NCBI RefSeq assembly: GCF_001310815.1
Contig: NZ_BAZK01000006.1
Coordinates: 248,001-312,000 of the forward strand
Length of the DNA stretch: 64,000 bases
DNA from: Pseudovibrio denitrificans JCM 12308
GTDB taxonomy: Bacteria > Pseudomonadota > Alphaproteobacteria > Rhizobiales > Stappiaceae
Direction of reading: 5' to 3'
In this document: piece by piece, positions 20,264 to 29,246 of the stretch
Position numbering within the stretch: the stretch's first letter is position 1
Layout of the letters: every line of letters starts with the position of its first letter
Program-made: the position numbers and the translations under genes
The notes under the pieces: generated by a model
Told to the model about the DNA's origin: nothing
Database searches by the model: none
The model's input: the letters and a program-made list of their open reading frames with translations, nothing else

Positions 20264-22327
20264 TTATTGCGCTGCATCCTTCACCGCTTCGTGCTGCGCC
20301 AGATCGCTGAGGATGTACTTCTCGAAAGCCGCATAGATGGCGTTGTATTCGCCGTCAGAGAGGGCCTTGCATTCGTCCAGCAGAGTGAGTGCTTTTTTCT
20401 TGTCGTTCTCCTCAAAGAGCGCGAAGACCATGTTGCAGTGGGTGTTCTTGAGTTTGAGGAAGTTTTCTGAAAAAGCGAGGGATGGATCACCGAGTAACGC
20501 AAACGAACGCATTAAATAACGGCTGGTTTTGACAGGGACCGTCTCCAGCGTTGCCAGCTCTTGCATCTGACCGCGGGTGGTTTCGCAGATGAGGAGACTG
20601 TGACCTGCCTCCTTGCAATGGCGGGCCAAATCATCAGCTAAATCAACGGGTTTTCCGAGTGGGGCATATCGGAAGTGGCGTCTGGTGCCGGTCTCTCCCA
20701 GCGTTGCCAGGCCCGTTGAGATGCCGATATCGAGCGTGACCGCGTGGTCCGTCATGTTTTTCTGGTTGAAGTTGAAGCGATCTTTGACATTAAAACGCTT
20801 CATCTGCTTCTGCATTTCAATCGCCGTCCGACACGCATGTGCTGCATGGAAGGGATCATCCAAAGGGGCGTTCCAGTAGGCACTTAGGCCAGATGTATTC
20901 AGCGTATTTAGTGTTCCATCGTGGATATGGACTTCATCCAAATGAGCGGTTTGGAAGCTGTTGGAGAAGCTTGCGAGATCCTGAGGGGAAAGACCCTCAT
21001 AATATCGATGAAAGTGCCTCAGGCGGGTTGAGAGGCTCGTGATCTCACGTTGTTGACCCTCCAATGGCAGTTGCTCTGATTTTGTGAGCAACTTTTGCAT
21101 CTGTTTGGGTGCGAGAATATCTGCAAATCGCTCAGTTGTTTTGCTGCGGTGGCTTTTGAAGGTCACTCTTCTGATTGTGCAGGAGATAGCAAAAATCAGC
21201 AGAATGATGAGCGATGGGAAGAATGGTTCCAGCGCTATGTTGTTAAGAGCGAACTGGTGAAATGCAACACCATTCATTGCCAGTACGGCGATGACTGCTA
21301 TGGTCAGGCTAAGCCAGAAGCCTTGTGTTGCTGAAGCGAGTACGACAGCGCTACCGAAAATGATTAGTGCAGTAATCTCAGTGTATTGGCTCCACGTGGG
21401 AGTGGTGATGAAATTTTCAGATTGCAGCGTTTGGAGTGCCTGTGCGTGCCGTTCTGACACTCTTGTTTGTGTGCCCAAAACAAAAGTGCTGTTTGGTGCT
21501 GGTGGCCAGAGTTTAGAGGAGACCTGGTCACGTAGGATGTCGTTTGCAGCAAAAATATAGGCACCGGATGAACTGGTGTTGTAAATCAGCATCTCACCCT
21601 TTGAGGTGACGGGAACTTGGAGTTCTGCACTTTCTAACGAGGTGCCTCGCTCCGTTTGGATCAACCGAAAATCTTCGGTTTTAGCTGAATTTAAGAGCTT
21701 CCAAGCTTGCAGTGCGAGTGAGGGCGCCGGGTTGGCTTTGCTTTCAAACTGCAGCTTGTAGAGTAGGGCAGGTGAGCCTTTTGCATAGTGTGCATCGCCT
21801 TGGAAACCAACAGCTTCGGAGAACCTTATGTAATTGGAAAGTGGAGGTTTTTCTGCTGTTGCTTGGGTCAAAGGACTGTTGAGCAACACAGGGTAATGGG
21901 AGATGATGGTTTGCAGCAGAAGGTCATGGTTTGGGTAGGTGGCCCGCAAGGATGGCTGCAAGGTATCATAGGTTCTACTTCTCAGCGTTGGTGAAGCAGG
22001 ATCAGCCTTTCTGAAGTCGGCATCGATGATCAGTAACTCAGGATTATACTCCCCCAGCTTTTGAAGGATTTGCGCCAGCTCGAGACGCTGATACACCGGC
22101 TCCTGCGTTTGCTGGGCTGATTCTGGTGTCAAATGGATTGTGTAGACTGGCGGCGCCGATGCTGTGTTTGGCCAAGCCAATTGCAGCGCGTTCTGGCTGA
22201 GATATCCGACGTTTTCCAATACCTGCGGGTATAGGATGCGGAGCAGTATAGCTATAGCTATGATTAAGCAGGATACAACCGCAGCGAGTGCGCGGTTGGT
22301 TTGCGACAGCCAGCCAGAGCCGAACAT
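20264..22327 (-). CDS. CHASE2 sensor protein with degenerate class III cyclase domain
   Basis: Membrane protein of 687 residues. An N-terminal helix is followed by a periplasmic CHASE2-like sensor region, three further hydrophobic helices around residues 330-400 and a C-terminal class III nucleotidyl cyclase homology domain. Scaffold motifs of the domain survive (AYWNAP, ISTGLATLGETG, YAPLGKPVDLADDL). However, the first metal Asp is replaced (ITSLSTRLRHF, where cyclases have a D before the IxGF position), and the second metal Asp is replaced by Ser (NTSGLSAYW). The transition-state Asn/Arg pair is also missing. Catalysis is therefore unlikely; a regulatory role is inferred. The start ATG 22327 has GGGGGGA just upstream. 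Confidence 0.8.
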   Translation of the reverse strand: MFGSGWLSQTNRALAAVVSCLIIAIAILLRILYPQVLENVGYLSQNALQLAWPNTASAPPVYTIHLTPESAQQTQEPVYQRLELAQILQKLGEYNPELLIIDADFRKADPASPTLRSRTYDTLQPSLRATYPNHDLLLQTIISHYPVLLNSPLTQATAEKPPLSNYIRFSEAVGFQGDAHYAKGSPALLYKLQFESKANPAPSLALQAWKLLNSAKTEDFRLIQTERGTSLESAELQVPVTSKGEMLIYNTSSSGAYIFAANDILRDQVSSKLWPPAPNSTFVLGTQTRVSERHAQALQTLQSENFITTPTWSQYTEITALIIFGSAVVLASATQGFWLSLTIAVIAVLAMNGVAFHQFALNNIALEPFFPSLIILLIFAISCTIRRVTFKSHRSKTTERFADILAPKQMQKLLTKSEQLPLEGQQREITSLSTRLRHFHRYYEGLSPQDLASFSNSFQTAHLDEVHIHDGTLNTLNTSGLSAYWNAPLDDPFHAAHACRTAIEMQKQMKRFNVKDRFNFNQKNMTDHAVTLDIGISTGLATLGETGTRRHFRYAPLGKPVDLADDLARHCKEAGHSLLICETTRGQMQELATLETVPVKTSRYLMRSFALLGDPSLAFSENFLKLKNTHCNMVFALFEENDKKKALTLLDECKALSDGEYNAIYAAFEKYILSDLAQHEAVKDAAQ

Positions 22328-22560
22328 TGTATTTCCCCCCAAGAGGGGAAGCGACCCAACTCACATAAAATCCCCTCATCATTAACCTTAGGAGAGCACC
22401 TGAGGGACGACAAGCTTGGCTGTTTATTTAAAAGGATGTTCCTACAGATGATTTGTATTTTAAGTTAATTCAGCTCAAATTGTGTGCATGTAAGCGTTAC
22501 AATGCAGACAACATCCATCGTGGCTGTGTAATCAGCGTCCATTTTCATCTGGCTGGGAAA

Positions 22561-22583
22561 CGTACCCCCTGAGCGGGAGTACG
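22561..22583 (-). terminator. Stem-loop after rpoH
   Basis: On the minus strand a 9-bp stem (CGTACTCCC against GGGGGTACG, one G-U pair) lies just after the rpoH stop and runs into only three T. Probable weak terminator. Confidence 0.45.
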
Positions 22584-22585
22584 TG

Positions 22586-23479
22586 TTATGCACTTGCGTG
22601 TTGGGCAGCCATTGCCATTGCGCTTTCCTGAACGGCCTTCTGGACCTTTTCAAAAGCACGCACTTCAATCTGGCGAACACGTTCGCGGCTGACACCAAAC
22701 TCGGTGGAAAGCTCTTCCAGAGTGATTGGGTTCTCTGACAGACGGCGTGCTTCGAAAATGCGGGTTTCACGTTCATTGAGAACGCTCATCGCATTTTTCA
22801 GCATATCGCGGCGTACGTCATACTCTTCCTGCTCAGCAAGCACAGCTTCCTGGCTTTCAGAGTCGTCAACGAGCCAATCCTGCCATTCGCTGGATTCACC
22901 TTCGCTGGAGCGCAGTGGTGCGTTTAGAGAAGAGTCGCCACCCAAACGGCGGTTCATGGAAACAACTTCGTTTTCCGTTACGCCGAGCGTCGTTGCAATC
23001 TGCTGAACCTGTTCTGGACGCAGATCACCGTCCTCAAATGCCTGAATTTTGCCTTTGACGCGACGCAGGTTGAAGAACAGGCGTTTCTGGTTTGCGGTGG
23101 TGCCCATTTTTACCAGCGACCAAGTGCGCAGGATGTATTCCTGAATGGAGGCTTTGATCCACCACATCGCATAGGTTGCCAGTCGGAAGCCTTTGTCTGG
23201 CTCAAAACGTTTTACAGCCTGCATCAGGCCTACGTTACCTTCGGAGATGACTTCGCCCAGTGGCAAGCCATAGCCGCGGTAACCCATTGCAATTTTTGCA
23301 ACGAGGCGCAGGTGAGAATTTACAAGTTTTTCGGCAGCTTTAGGTTCGTCGTGTTCCCGGTAGCGCTTGGCGAGCATGTACTCTTCCTGCGGCTGAAGCA
23401 TCGGGAATTTTCTAATCTCATCTAAATAGCGGCTTAAACCGCCTTCGCCACCCGTGAGGGCTGGTAGGTTACGGGCCAT
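22586..23479 (-). CDS. rpoH: RNA polymerase heat-shock sigma factor RpoH
   Basis: Sigma-32-type factor of 297 residues. Region 2 includes NSHLRLVAKIAMGYRGYG and the promoter-melting segment GFRLATYAMWWIKASIQEYI. The RpoH box QKRLFFNLRR is present, and region 4 (LEELSTEFGVSRERVRQIE) is a clear helix-turn-helix. AAGGAGGGG precedes the ATG at 8 bases. Many alphaproteobacteria carry a second rpoH; whether this one is RpoH1 or RpoH2 cannot be decided here. Confidence 0.96.
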   Translation of the reverse strand: MARNLPALTGGEGGLSRYLDEIRKFPMLQPQEEYMLAKRYREHDEPKAAEKLVNSHLRLVAKIAMGYRGYGLPLGEVISEGNVGLMQAVKRFEPDKGFRLATYAMWWIKASIQEYILRTWSLVKMGTTANQKRLFFNLRRVKGKIQAFEDGDLRPEQVQQIATTLGVTENEVVSMNRRLGGDSSLNAPLRSSEGESSEWQDWLVDDSESQEAVLAEQEEYDVRRDMLKNAMSVLNERETRIFEARRLSENPITLEELSTEFGVSRERVRQIEVRAFEKVQKAVQESAMAMAAQHASA

Positions 23480-23629
23480 AAAGCACCCCTCCTTGCTTAG
23501 TGTTCCCGCCTGATCGAGGGATCAGGCTTTTCGGCAAACACACATTGGTGCCTCCAGATGAAGCGCACCTGAAGTTTCTATATGGGAACATTGTGGCCAA
23601 AACGCTACCAGATCGGCAATTTTTTTGGC

Positions 23630-24679
23630 CTAAATTTTTCGTAATGATTGAAGAATACCAGCAAAATCAGCAGGTAACTCCGATTCAAACTTCATGAATT
23701 CCTGCGTTCTTGGGTGCGCAAACGCCAAAAGTCCTGCATGAAGAGCTTGTCGTTTGAACTCCGCCAACTGGGTTTTCAGTGGTTCGTGGAATTTATTGTA
23801 TTTAGTTCTAAAGCCAGAACCGTAATCCATATCACCTATTAGCGGATTTCCGATGTGGGACATGTGTACGCGGATCTGGTGGGTTCGGCCTGTTTCCAGA
23901 CGACATTCAATGAGACTTGCGACGGCAGCTTCATCCTGCGGGCCAAAACGCTCCTGAACCTGCCAATGGGTAATTGCATGGCGACCACCGGTTTTCAGCA
24001 CCGAGATCTTCTGGCGGTTGGCGGTAGAGCGGGCGAGATTGGCGTCTACAGTTCCCTTTGCTGCTGTGGGAGCACCCCACACAAGAGCTTTATAGGCTCG
24101 TTCCAGTGGACCGGTTCTGCCGTGGTCGGCAAACTGAGCTGCAAGGCCTTGGTGTGCCATGTCGTTTTTAGCGACGACGAGCAGGCCTGTGGTGTCTTTA
24201 TCAATACGATGAACGATGCCAGGGCGTTTGACGCCGCCGATGCCGGACAGGGAAGAGCCGCAATGGTGGATGAGCGCGTTGACCAGTGTGCCGGTAGGAT
24301 TGCCAGCGCCCGGATGCACGACAAGGCCTGCTGGTTTATCGATGACGATCAGGTCTTCGTCCTCATAAACGATCGTCAGAGGGATATCTTCCGGCTGTGG
24401 TTCAGCTGCTTCTGGTTCCGGGACAATAAGAGTGATTGTATCTCCGGCACAGACTCTATATTTAGGCTCCAACACCGTGCGTTGGCCAATTTGAACCTGA
24501 CCAGCCCGGATCAAGGCTTGAAGTCGGTTGCGACTGAAGTCATCTATATGCGCAGCGAGCACAGCATCCAGACGGCGACCGGCGTCTTCCGGTTCTGGCG
24601 TGATGACTGTTGGTTGCTGCTCATTGGCAATTACAGAGTTTGTGAGTGGCTGGGTGCCCTCAGGAGATTTATCGTTCAT
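23630..24679 (-). CDS. rluD: Ribosomal large subunit pseudouridine synthase RluD
   Basis: RluA-family enzyme that makes pseudouridines in helix 69 of 23S rRNA. 349 residues: an S4 RNA-binding domain at about 34-90 (RRLDAVLAAHIDDFSRNRLQ) and a catalytic domain with HRIDKDTTGLLVV, whose Asp is the nucleophile. About 33 disordered residues precede the S4 domain. Its ATG shares bases with the ATG of the divergent gene at 24678. The family also includes RluA and RluC; domain order favours RluD. Confidence 0.92.
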   Translation of the reverse strand: MNDKSPEGTQPLTNSVIANEQQPTVITPEPEDAGRRLDAVLAAHIDDFSRNRLQALIRAGQVQIGQRTVLEPKYRVCAGDTITLIVPEPEAAEPQPEDIPLTIVYEDEDLIVIDKPAGLVVHPGAGNPTGTLVNALIHHCGSSLSGIGGVKRPGIVHRIDKDTTGLLVVAKNDMAHQGLAAQFADHGRTGPLERAYKALVWGAPTAAKGTVDANLARSTANRQKISVLKTGGRHAITHWQVQERFGPQDEAAVASLIECRLETGRTHQIRVHMSHIGNPLIGDMDYGSGFRTKYNKFHEPLKTQLAEFKRQALHAGLLAFAHPRTQEFMKFESELPADFAGILQSLRKI

Positions 24680-24992
24680 GCGTGATCCTAATACTGACAG
24701 CGACGAGACTGTACAGGACGAACTTGATCCAGCAGCTTTGAGGCTTCAAGCGAAGCTCCGCCGCCTCTTGATGGGGTCAAGCCTTGTCATGGTGCTCGGC
24801 TTATTAGCTGTCTTTGCGGCCATCTTCTATAAGATTAACGCCAATAATTCCAATGTTAGCGCAGATAATGTTGCTGCAACAATTGCTATTGGCGCTGAAG
24901 CACAGGTTATCTCCGTGACCCAAATGGATGGAAATCTGGTTGTGCTGGTGAAAGAAGGTGCGTCACAAGCACTTGTCTATATCGACCTGTAA
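24678..24992 (+). CDS. Small single-pass membrane protein next to rluD
   Basis: 104 residues: an acidic head with many Asp/Glu (residues 1-25), one helix at about 34-56 (MGSSLVMVLGLLAVFAAIFYKI) and a beta-rich tail ending EGASQALVYIDL. I think similar proteins sit beside rluD in other alphaproteobacteria, but I know no function. AGGAG lies 10 bases before the ATG. The start codon overlaps that of rluD on the other strand, so the two genes share one promoter region that must extend into both coding sequences. Confidence 0.8.
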   Translation: MRDPNTDSDETVQDELDPAALRLQAKLRRLLMGSSLVMVLGLLAVFAAIFYKINANNSNVSADNVAATIAIGAEAQVISVTQMDGNLVVLVKEGASQALVYIDL

Positions 24993-25123
24993 CGGGCCGA
25001 AAAATTGCACGTACTGATTTTGTTGCGAGATAGGTGGATAAACCCCCTTTTCTTTTGAGGAGGGGGCTTGCCAAGCGGGGAATTAGCCAATATACCCCCG
25101 TCCATCGCGAGAGCGAAGCTTAG

Positions 25124-25198
25124 GCGCCCATCGTCTAGCGGTTAGGACGCCGCCCTTTCACGGCGGAAACAGGGGTTCGATTCCCCTTGGGCGTACCA
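25124..25198 (+). tRNA. tRNA-Glu (anticodon TTC), copy 1
   Basis: 75 bases that fold as a cloverleaf: acceptor GCGCCCA against TGGGCGT, D-arm with AGCGGTTAGG, anticodon stem CCGCC/GGCGG with loop CTTTCAC (anticodon TTC), and T-arm AGGGG TTCGATT CCCCT. CCA is encoded. The first acceptor pair is G-U. Confidence 0.97.
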
Positions 25199-25270
25199 AA
25201 AGCTTTCTCAGCGATACCAAGCAGTTATCTGCTTGAAGACAGAGCTTTGTAAAAGTCTCTCACTATGTGA

Positions 25271-25345
25271 GCGCCCATCGTCTAGCGGTTAGGACGCCGC
25301 CCTTTCACGGCGGAAACAGGGGTTCGATTCCCCTTGGGCGTACCA
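25271..25345 (+). tRNA. tRNA-Glu (anticodon TTC), copy 2
   Basis: Identical in all 75 bases to the copy 147 bases upstream, while the flanking sequences differ. This indicates a duplicated tRNA gene kept identical, probably transcribed with the first copy. Confidence 0.97.
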
Positions 25346-25544
25346 CTCCTTTTCTTCCCAATACATCGTGACTGAGATAGTAAGCAGCACTGAGCTCGCG
25401 TGCATCTTTCGCTCAAGGCAAAGCGCATGTCAGCCATGGTATGTGGTGTTTGCTTGGATGTTGTTTGAGGATGGTTCCCCTAGATGGGGGATGCAGCACT
25501 TCAAGGATAGACGTGTTTGCAGCAGGAAAGCCCAAAGGTGCGGT
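25346..25544. other. Gap after the tRNA genes
   Basis: About 200 bases with no supported gene. An open frame running through 25368-25565 has no start signal or family resemblance. A short pyrimidine-rich stretch after the second tRNA (CTCCTTTTCTTCCC) may help end tRNA transcription. Confidence 0.4.
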
Positions 25545-25814
25545 TTAGAACCAGCGACCGTTTAATCCTGCGCCGAGGTGGTGGTCTTCTTTATCTCCGT
25601 CAACATCATTCCAGAGCTTTTCGTCACTCTGAGTTTCGTTGCTGACGGTTTTTGCCAGACTTTCACTGAGCTGAGCATTCATTTCTTTCAAGTCATCGAT
25701 GTTGTCGAGAACTTCGATGCGGGCCTCAGCAGTCTGGAGTTTGCTTTTCAGTGCAGCTGGTTTCTTTGCAGAATACCGATTGGCACTGTATTGCCGTTCC
25801 ATTACGCGGGTCAC
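25545..25814 (-). CDS. Small coiled-coil protein, unknown function
   Basis: 89 residues, highly charged. A helical, coiled-coil-like core lies at about residues 20-60 (LQTAEARIEVLDNIDDLKEM), followed by an acidic segment and a short hydrophobic end (GAGLNGRWF). The start is GTG 25814 rather than ATG 25802, because GAGGGA lies 6 bases before the GTG. No signal peptide or membrane helix. I do not recognise a family; it may be real because of the ribosome binding site and protein-like composition. Confidence 0.5.
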   Translation of the reverse strand: MTRVMERQYSANRYSAKKPAALKSKLQTAEARIEVLDNIDDLKEMNAQLSESLAKTVSNETQSDEKLWNDVDGDKEDHHLGAGLNGRWF

Positions 25815-26106
25815 AGTTCGTCCCTCTTAGATTTTCTAGCTGAACTTTGATAAGACAGTGTATTGATCCGCGTGAGCTTTAACGGACTTCTTTGGGCGGT
25901 ATCATGACAAAGATGGAAAAAGTTGCAGCTTGTCCCCTTTTTGTGACGTATTAATACTAAGAGTAGGGGAGCAGAGGCAAGAGGACTTTTGTTTTGAACT
26001 CATCTAATAGTCGTCTGGATGCTTCTGTGCTTTTGGCTATAGTACTGTGAAACATCGCAGATTATAGACTGGTGGCAATGTACAAAAAAATTATCGGACT
26101 TGATTC

Positions 26107-26919
26107 ATGATGCTGGTTTCGCGCCACAACTCTATTCTTGATATTGCCCGAGAGACCGGGAAGGTGGAAGTTGACGAACTCGCCACGCGCTTTTCTGTGT
26201 CTCCTCAGACAATCCGCAAAGACCTGAAAGAGTTGAGCGACCAAGGGCTGCTGACCCGCGTACATGGTGGGGCGCTGCTGGCGTTTGGCGTTGAGAACCT
26301 GGGCTATTCCGCACGTAAAGATCTGGCAGGCAAAGAGAAGGAAGCCATCGGGCAAGCCGCTGCTGACCTGATCCCAGATCGTGCATCGCTCTTTGTGAAC
26401 ATCGGGACGACCACTGAGGCAGTAGCGCGGGCTTTGATCCAGCGTACAGGCCTTATGATCATCACCAACAACCTCAATGTGGCGAGCACGTTACGACCAT
26501 TCTCAGAGAATGAAGTGATCATCTCTGGCGGATTGGTGCGTGCAACAGATGGAGGCATTGTGGGTGAGGCTGCTGCGGACTTCATCAGGCAGTTTAAGGT
26601 TGACTACGCTGTGATTGGTGTGTCTGCGCTGGATCGTGATGGAGCGCTGTTGGACTACGATTACCGCGAAGTGCGGGTTGCTCAGGCGATTATTGAGAAT
26701 GCGCGGCATGTTATTCTGGTCGCTGACCAGACCAAGTTCGAGCGGTCTGCTCCTGTACGGATTGGTCATATTGCGCAAGTGGATACGTTTGTGACGGATA
26801 CGCTGGTCTCGCAGGATTACCGTCAATTGCTGGCGGATAATGAAGTGCGACTGGTGGAAGTGGCCGGTAAATCGCAACAGGATGCAAGTGGAGGCTCTAA
26901 GAGCCCGACAGAAGCCTGA
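26107..26919 (+). CDS. glpR: DeoR-family repressor, probable GlpR
   Basis: Transcription regulator of 270 residues. The N-terminal helix-turn-helix is LATRFSVSPQTIRKDLKELS and the linker is LLTRVHGGAL. The C-terminal sugar-phosphate sensor domain carries NIGTTTEAVARAL, ISGGLV and the terminal motif VADQTKFERSAPVRIGHI, all typical of GlpR. The expected effector is glycerol-3-phosphate. Likely targets in the window are glpD and glpK, 19-21 kb away; the glpD leader carries phased TTTCG-type repeats. The assignment to glycerol rather than another sugar phosphate is moderate. Confidence 0.83.
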   Translation: MMLVSRHNSILDIARETGKVEVDELATRFSVSPQTIRKDLKELSDQGLLTRVHGGALLAFGVENLGYSARKDLAGKEKEAIGQAAADLIPDRASLFVNIGTTTEAVARALIQRTGLMIITNNLNVASTLRPFSENEVIISGGLVRATDGGIVGEAAADFIRQFKVDYAVIGVSALDRDGALLDYDYREVRVAQAIIENARHVILVADQTKFERSAPVRIGHIAQVDTFVTDTLVSQDYRQLLADNEVRLVEVAGKSQQDASGGSKSPTEA

Positions 26920-26953
26920 ACTGGCTAACGCAGCATTCTGATAGTGGATACGA

Positions 26954-26983
26954 AAAAGGCGCCGTTTGAGGCGCCTTTTGTTT
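26954..26983. terminator. Bidirectional terminator
   Basis: A perfect 10-bp stem (AAAAGGCGCC and its complement) with a 6-base loop and A/T flanks on both sides, between the convergent regulator gene and the coiled-coil protein gene. Confidence 0.85.
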
Positions 26984-27003
26984 GAGATGTGTGAAGCCGA
27001 AGG

Positions 27004-28314
27004 TTAGCCGCGGGAGCTGCTGGTCTTTCTTGCGTCTGCGATGCGTTCAGCAAGGTTCTTGTCTGGCTCTGGTGCAGGCGTTGCTTTGTCAGCTTTTGCC
27101 GCTGGAGCGCTCTTTGCTGCTGCAGGCTTACGGGTGCGTGGCTTTGTGGTTTTAGCCGGAGCACGTCTGGTGCGCGTGGTTTTGGGCTTTGTTGCCTCAG
27201 CCTTCGGTGTGCTTGCTGCGATTGTGCTGAGGTCTTTCAGGACCTCATCGTACTTTTCTGCAAGCGGAGGATTTTCTGCAATTGCCTTTGCTGTGATCTG
27301 GGCAGCAAGATCTTTCAGTTCATTGCGCAGATCAACGGCTTCCTCGATCTTGGAGGTGCTGTTAGCGCGTTCTTCGAGTTGCTTCGTCAGCTTCTCGATT
27401 GTTTTCTTTGCTTCTTCCAGATCGGTTTCGAGAGTTTTCATATGCTCAGGCGTTTTGATATTCGGATTTCTGGTGGTGCGCTTGGCAGCTTTTTCTTTGG
27501 CTGCCTTCTCTTGCTGAAGGGCGTGTTTCAGGTCATCACGCTCGCGTTCCAGTGAGCTGTAGCGGCTTTTGAGTTTGGTGAAAGACTGTGAGGCCAGTTC
27601 CGCTGCCTCTGCCGGAGAGGTTGGCTGATGCTTGGTTTCGGCTTCCGCCGTCATCTCTGAAACCTGCTGAGAGATCTGAGTTGCCAGTTCTGCAAGCGGG
27701 TTGTCCATATCCTGAAGTTCTGAAGTGTCGATTGGACCAACTGGCTTGGTCGCACCTTCTTCGTCCTTCAGTTCAGCATCAAGCTCGCGGGTCTTTTCTG
27801 CGGCGGCCTGTTTGTTGAGCTGGATAATCTCAGCGGATGCCTTCTGGTCGGCTGTCTGTTCCGCACCTGCAGTTTCCAGCTCTGCTTCTGGCTCGGTCGT
27901 GATGCGGTCATCAGCGGAGAAGGGAATTGGTTCAGATGGATTTCTACGACGCAGGAAGCGTGTTGCCTTCTGTGCCATGTTTTTGCGCTCGCGGGCAGAC
28001 TTGAGTTGCACGACGCTCAGCTCTTCCTTCAGCTCAGCGAGTTGTGCCTCGGCAGTTGCACGGGCGGACGCATTTTCAGCGAGCTTTTCCGTCATGCCTT
28101 CCAGGCGAACTTCCATCTGACGGATCGCGATGGCATGCTGCGCGCGCAGCGCATCTTTTGCCATGGTGGCACGGGCATAGCTTATCGGGTTGGACGTCTC
28201 AATCGCTTTGCGCGTGAGGCGTACAGCACGGCCCCAAATAAAGGGGAGGGCAGCGAGCGCTAGAATGCTCGCGAGGAAGAAACCCAGTGCAATGTATAGT
28301 GCAATTTCAATCAC
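27004..28314 (-). CDS. Membrane-anchored coiled-coil protein, unknown function
   Basis: 436 residues starting at a GTG. An N-terminal transmembrane helix (about 4-28: IALYIALGFFLASILALAAL) is followed by two long coiled-coil regions (about 55-125 and 240-345, rich in Glu, Lys, Ala, Leu). The C-terminal 70 residues are Lys/Thr/Ala/Pro/Arg-rich and basic (TRTRRAPAKTTKPRTRKP), a type of tail that may bind nucleic acid or polyanions. Similar architectures are common in alphaproteobacteria without assigned roles. A link to the envelope is inferred from the anchor alone. Confidence 0.75.
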   Translation of the reverse strand: MIEIALYIALGFFLASILALAALPFIWGRAVRLTRKAIETSNPISYARATMAKDALRAQHAIAIRQMEVRLEGMTEKLAENASARATAEAQLAELKEELSVVQLKSARERKNMAQKATRFLRRRNPSEPIPFSADDRITTEPEAELETAGAEQTADQKASAEIIQLNKQAAAEKTRELDAELKDEEGATKPVGPIDTSELQDMDNPLAELATQISQQVSEMTAEAETKHQPTSPAEAAELASQSFTKLKSRYSSLERERDDLKHALQQEKAAKEKAAKRTTRNPNIKTPEHMKTLETDLEEAKKTIEKLTKQLEERANSTSKIEEAVDLRNELKDLAAQITAKAIAENPPLAEKYDEVLKDLSTIAASTPKAEATKPKTTRTRRAPAKTTKPRTRKPAAAKSAPAAKADKATPAPEPDKNLAERIADARKTSSSRG

Positions 28315-28389
28315 AAACTATGCCTGATCTGTTTAACGGGTGTGAGGGTCTGCAGCAGACTTAAGCGCATTCTCTCACACACTAACTTG

Positions 28390-28419
28390 CCAAAATATAA
28401 CTAACGCAGGGTTAGTTAT
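28390..28419 (-). terminator. Terminator after the DUF1134 gene
   Basis: A perfect 9-bp stem (GTTAGTTAT and its complement ATAACTAAC) with a 5-base loop starts next to the stop codon. The minus strand then reads ATTTTGG. Confidence 0.7.
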
Positions 28420-28420
28420 A

Positions 28421-29017
28421 TCAGAAAGGATTCCATGTTGGCTTCCTAGTAAATTTCAAATAGCCCATGTTGAGGCCAAGGCGGGCACCAACGCCTGCAC
28501 GAACCGGTACAACGAAGATGTCGTTGTTGGACAGAACCTGCATGCCGAAGCCGCCTACGAGGTAAGCAGAACCCTTTGCACCAACATAGCGGCGATAGAT
28601 GGCATCGACACTTGGCAGATCGTAGACCAGCATCATTACGCGTGCGCCATCGCCGCCAACGTCAAAGCCCAGAGATGGACCCTGCCAGAAAATCTGGTGG
28701 TTGCCTGCGTTGCGGGTGTAGAGCGTGCCTTCACCATACGCAGCGCCTGCGAAGAAGGCAGCAGAGCCTTCCTGGCCCAGAATATAGCCGTTTGGCTCAC
28801 CGTATTGCTGAACTGCACGTTCCACGACCTGTGCCAGACCGGTGGAGATGGAGCCAAAGAAGTCATGACCTGCGGAGAGGATGTCTTGCTCGTGGTAGCG
28901 TGACTGATCAACAGCCGCTTGTGCATATGAATGTGTGTTGAGCGCCAGCAGAGCGAAAATGGCGCAAAGGACGATTGCAGCTTTGTTGCGCAGATTGGCG
29001 AACAGGCTCGTCATCAT
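28421..29017 (-). CDS. eipA: DUF1134 periplasmic envelope protein, EipA-like
   Basis: 198 residues with a signal peptide ending at SYAQA (about residue 33). The mature protein matches the DUF1134 family, which includes Brucella EipA, a periplasmic protein needed for envelope integrity. Key blocks are LGQEGSAAFFAGAAYGEG, YTRNAGNHQIFWQGPSLGF, DVGGDGARVMMLVYDLPSV, YLVGGFGMQVL and VGARLGLNMGYLKFT. ATG 29017 is chosen because GGAAGGAG lies 8 bases upstream; the frame is open from TTG 29035. Confidence 0.92.
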   Translation of the reverse strand: MMTSLFANLRNKAAIVLCAIFALLALNTHSYAQAAVDQSRYHEQDILSAGHDFFGSISTGLAQVVERAVQQYGEPNGYILGQEGSAAFFAGAAYGEGTLYTRNAGNHQIFWQGPSLGFDVGGDGARVMMLVYDLPSVDAIYRRYVGAKGSAYLVGGFGMQVLSNNDIFVVPVRAGVGARLGLNMGYLKFTRKPTWNPF

Positions 29018-29246
29018 GCCAACGTCTCCTTCCAAGAAACCCGAGAATTTGGATTGTTCAGAGCAAATCCAATGTTAAGGCATAGTGCAACTTTTAGGTA
29101 CAACAAGTTATAGTGCCTTACATCTACCTAGTGGTTAATCACGGTATAGCTGGGTAAATGATGTGCATCCCGTTGGCCAGGCGTCGCGAATTTTGTATCT
29201 CTGTCAAACTTGCTGGTTTAGTTAATGCAGGTGATTCGGACTCTGG

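Noticed and set aside
25043..25066. CCCCCT/AGGGGG hairpin upstream of the tRNA genes
   Set aside because: Short stem with a long loop and no T-run on the plus strand; no gene needs it on the minus strand.
25124..25345. tRNA pair as an integration attachment site
   Set aside because: Both tRNA genes are complete, identical and without a neighbouring integrase or partial 3'-end repeat.
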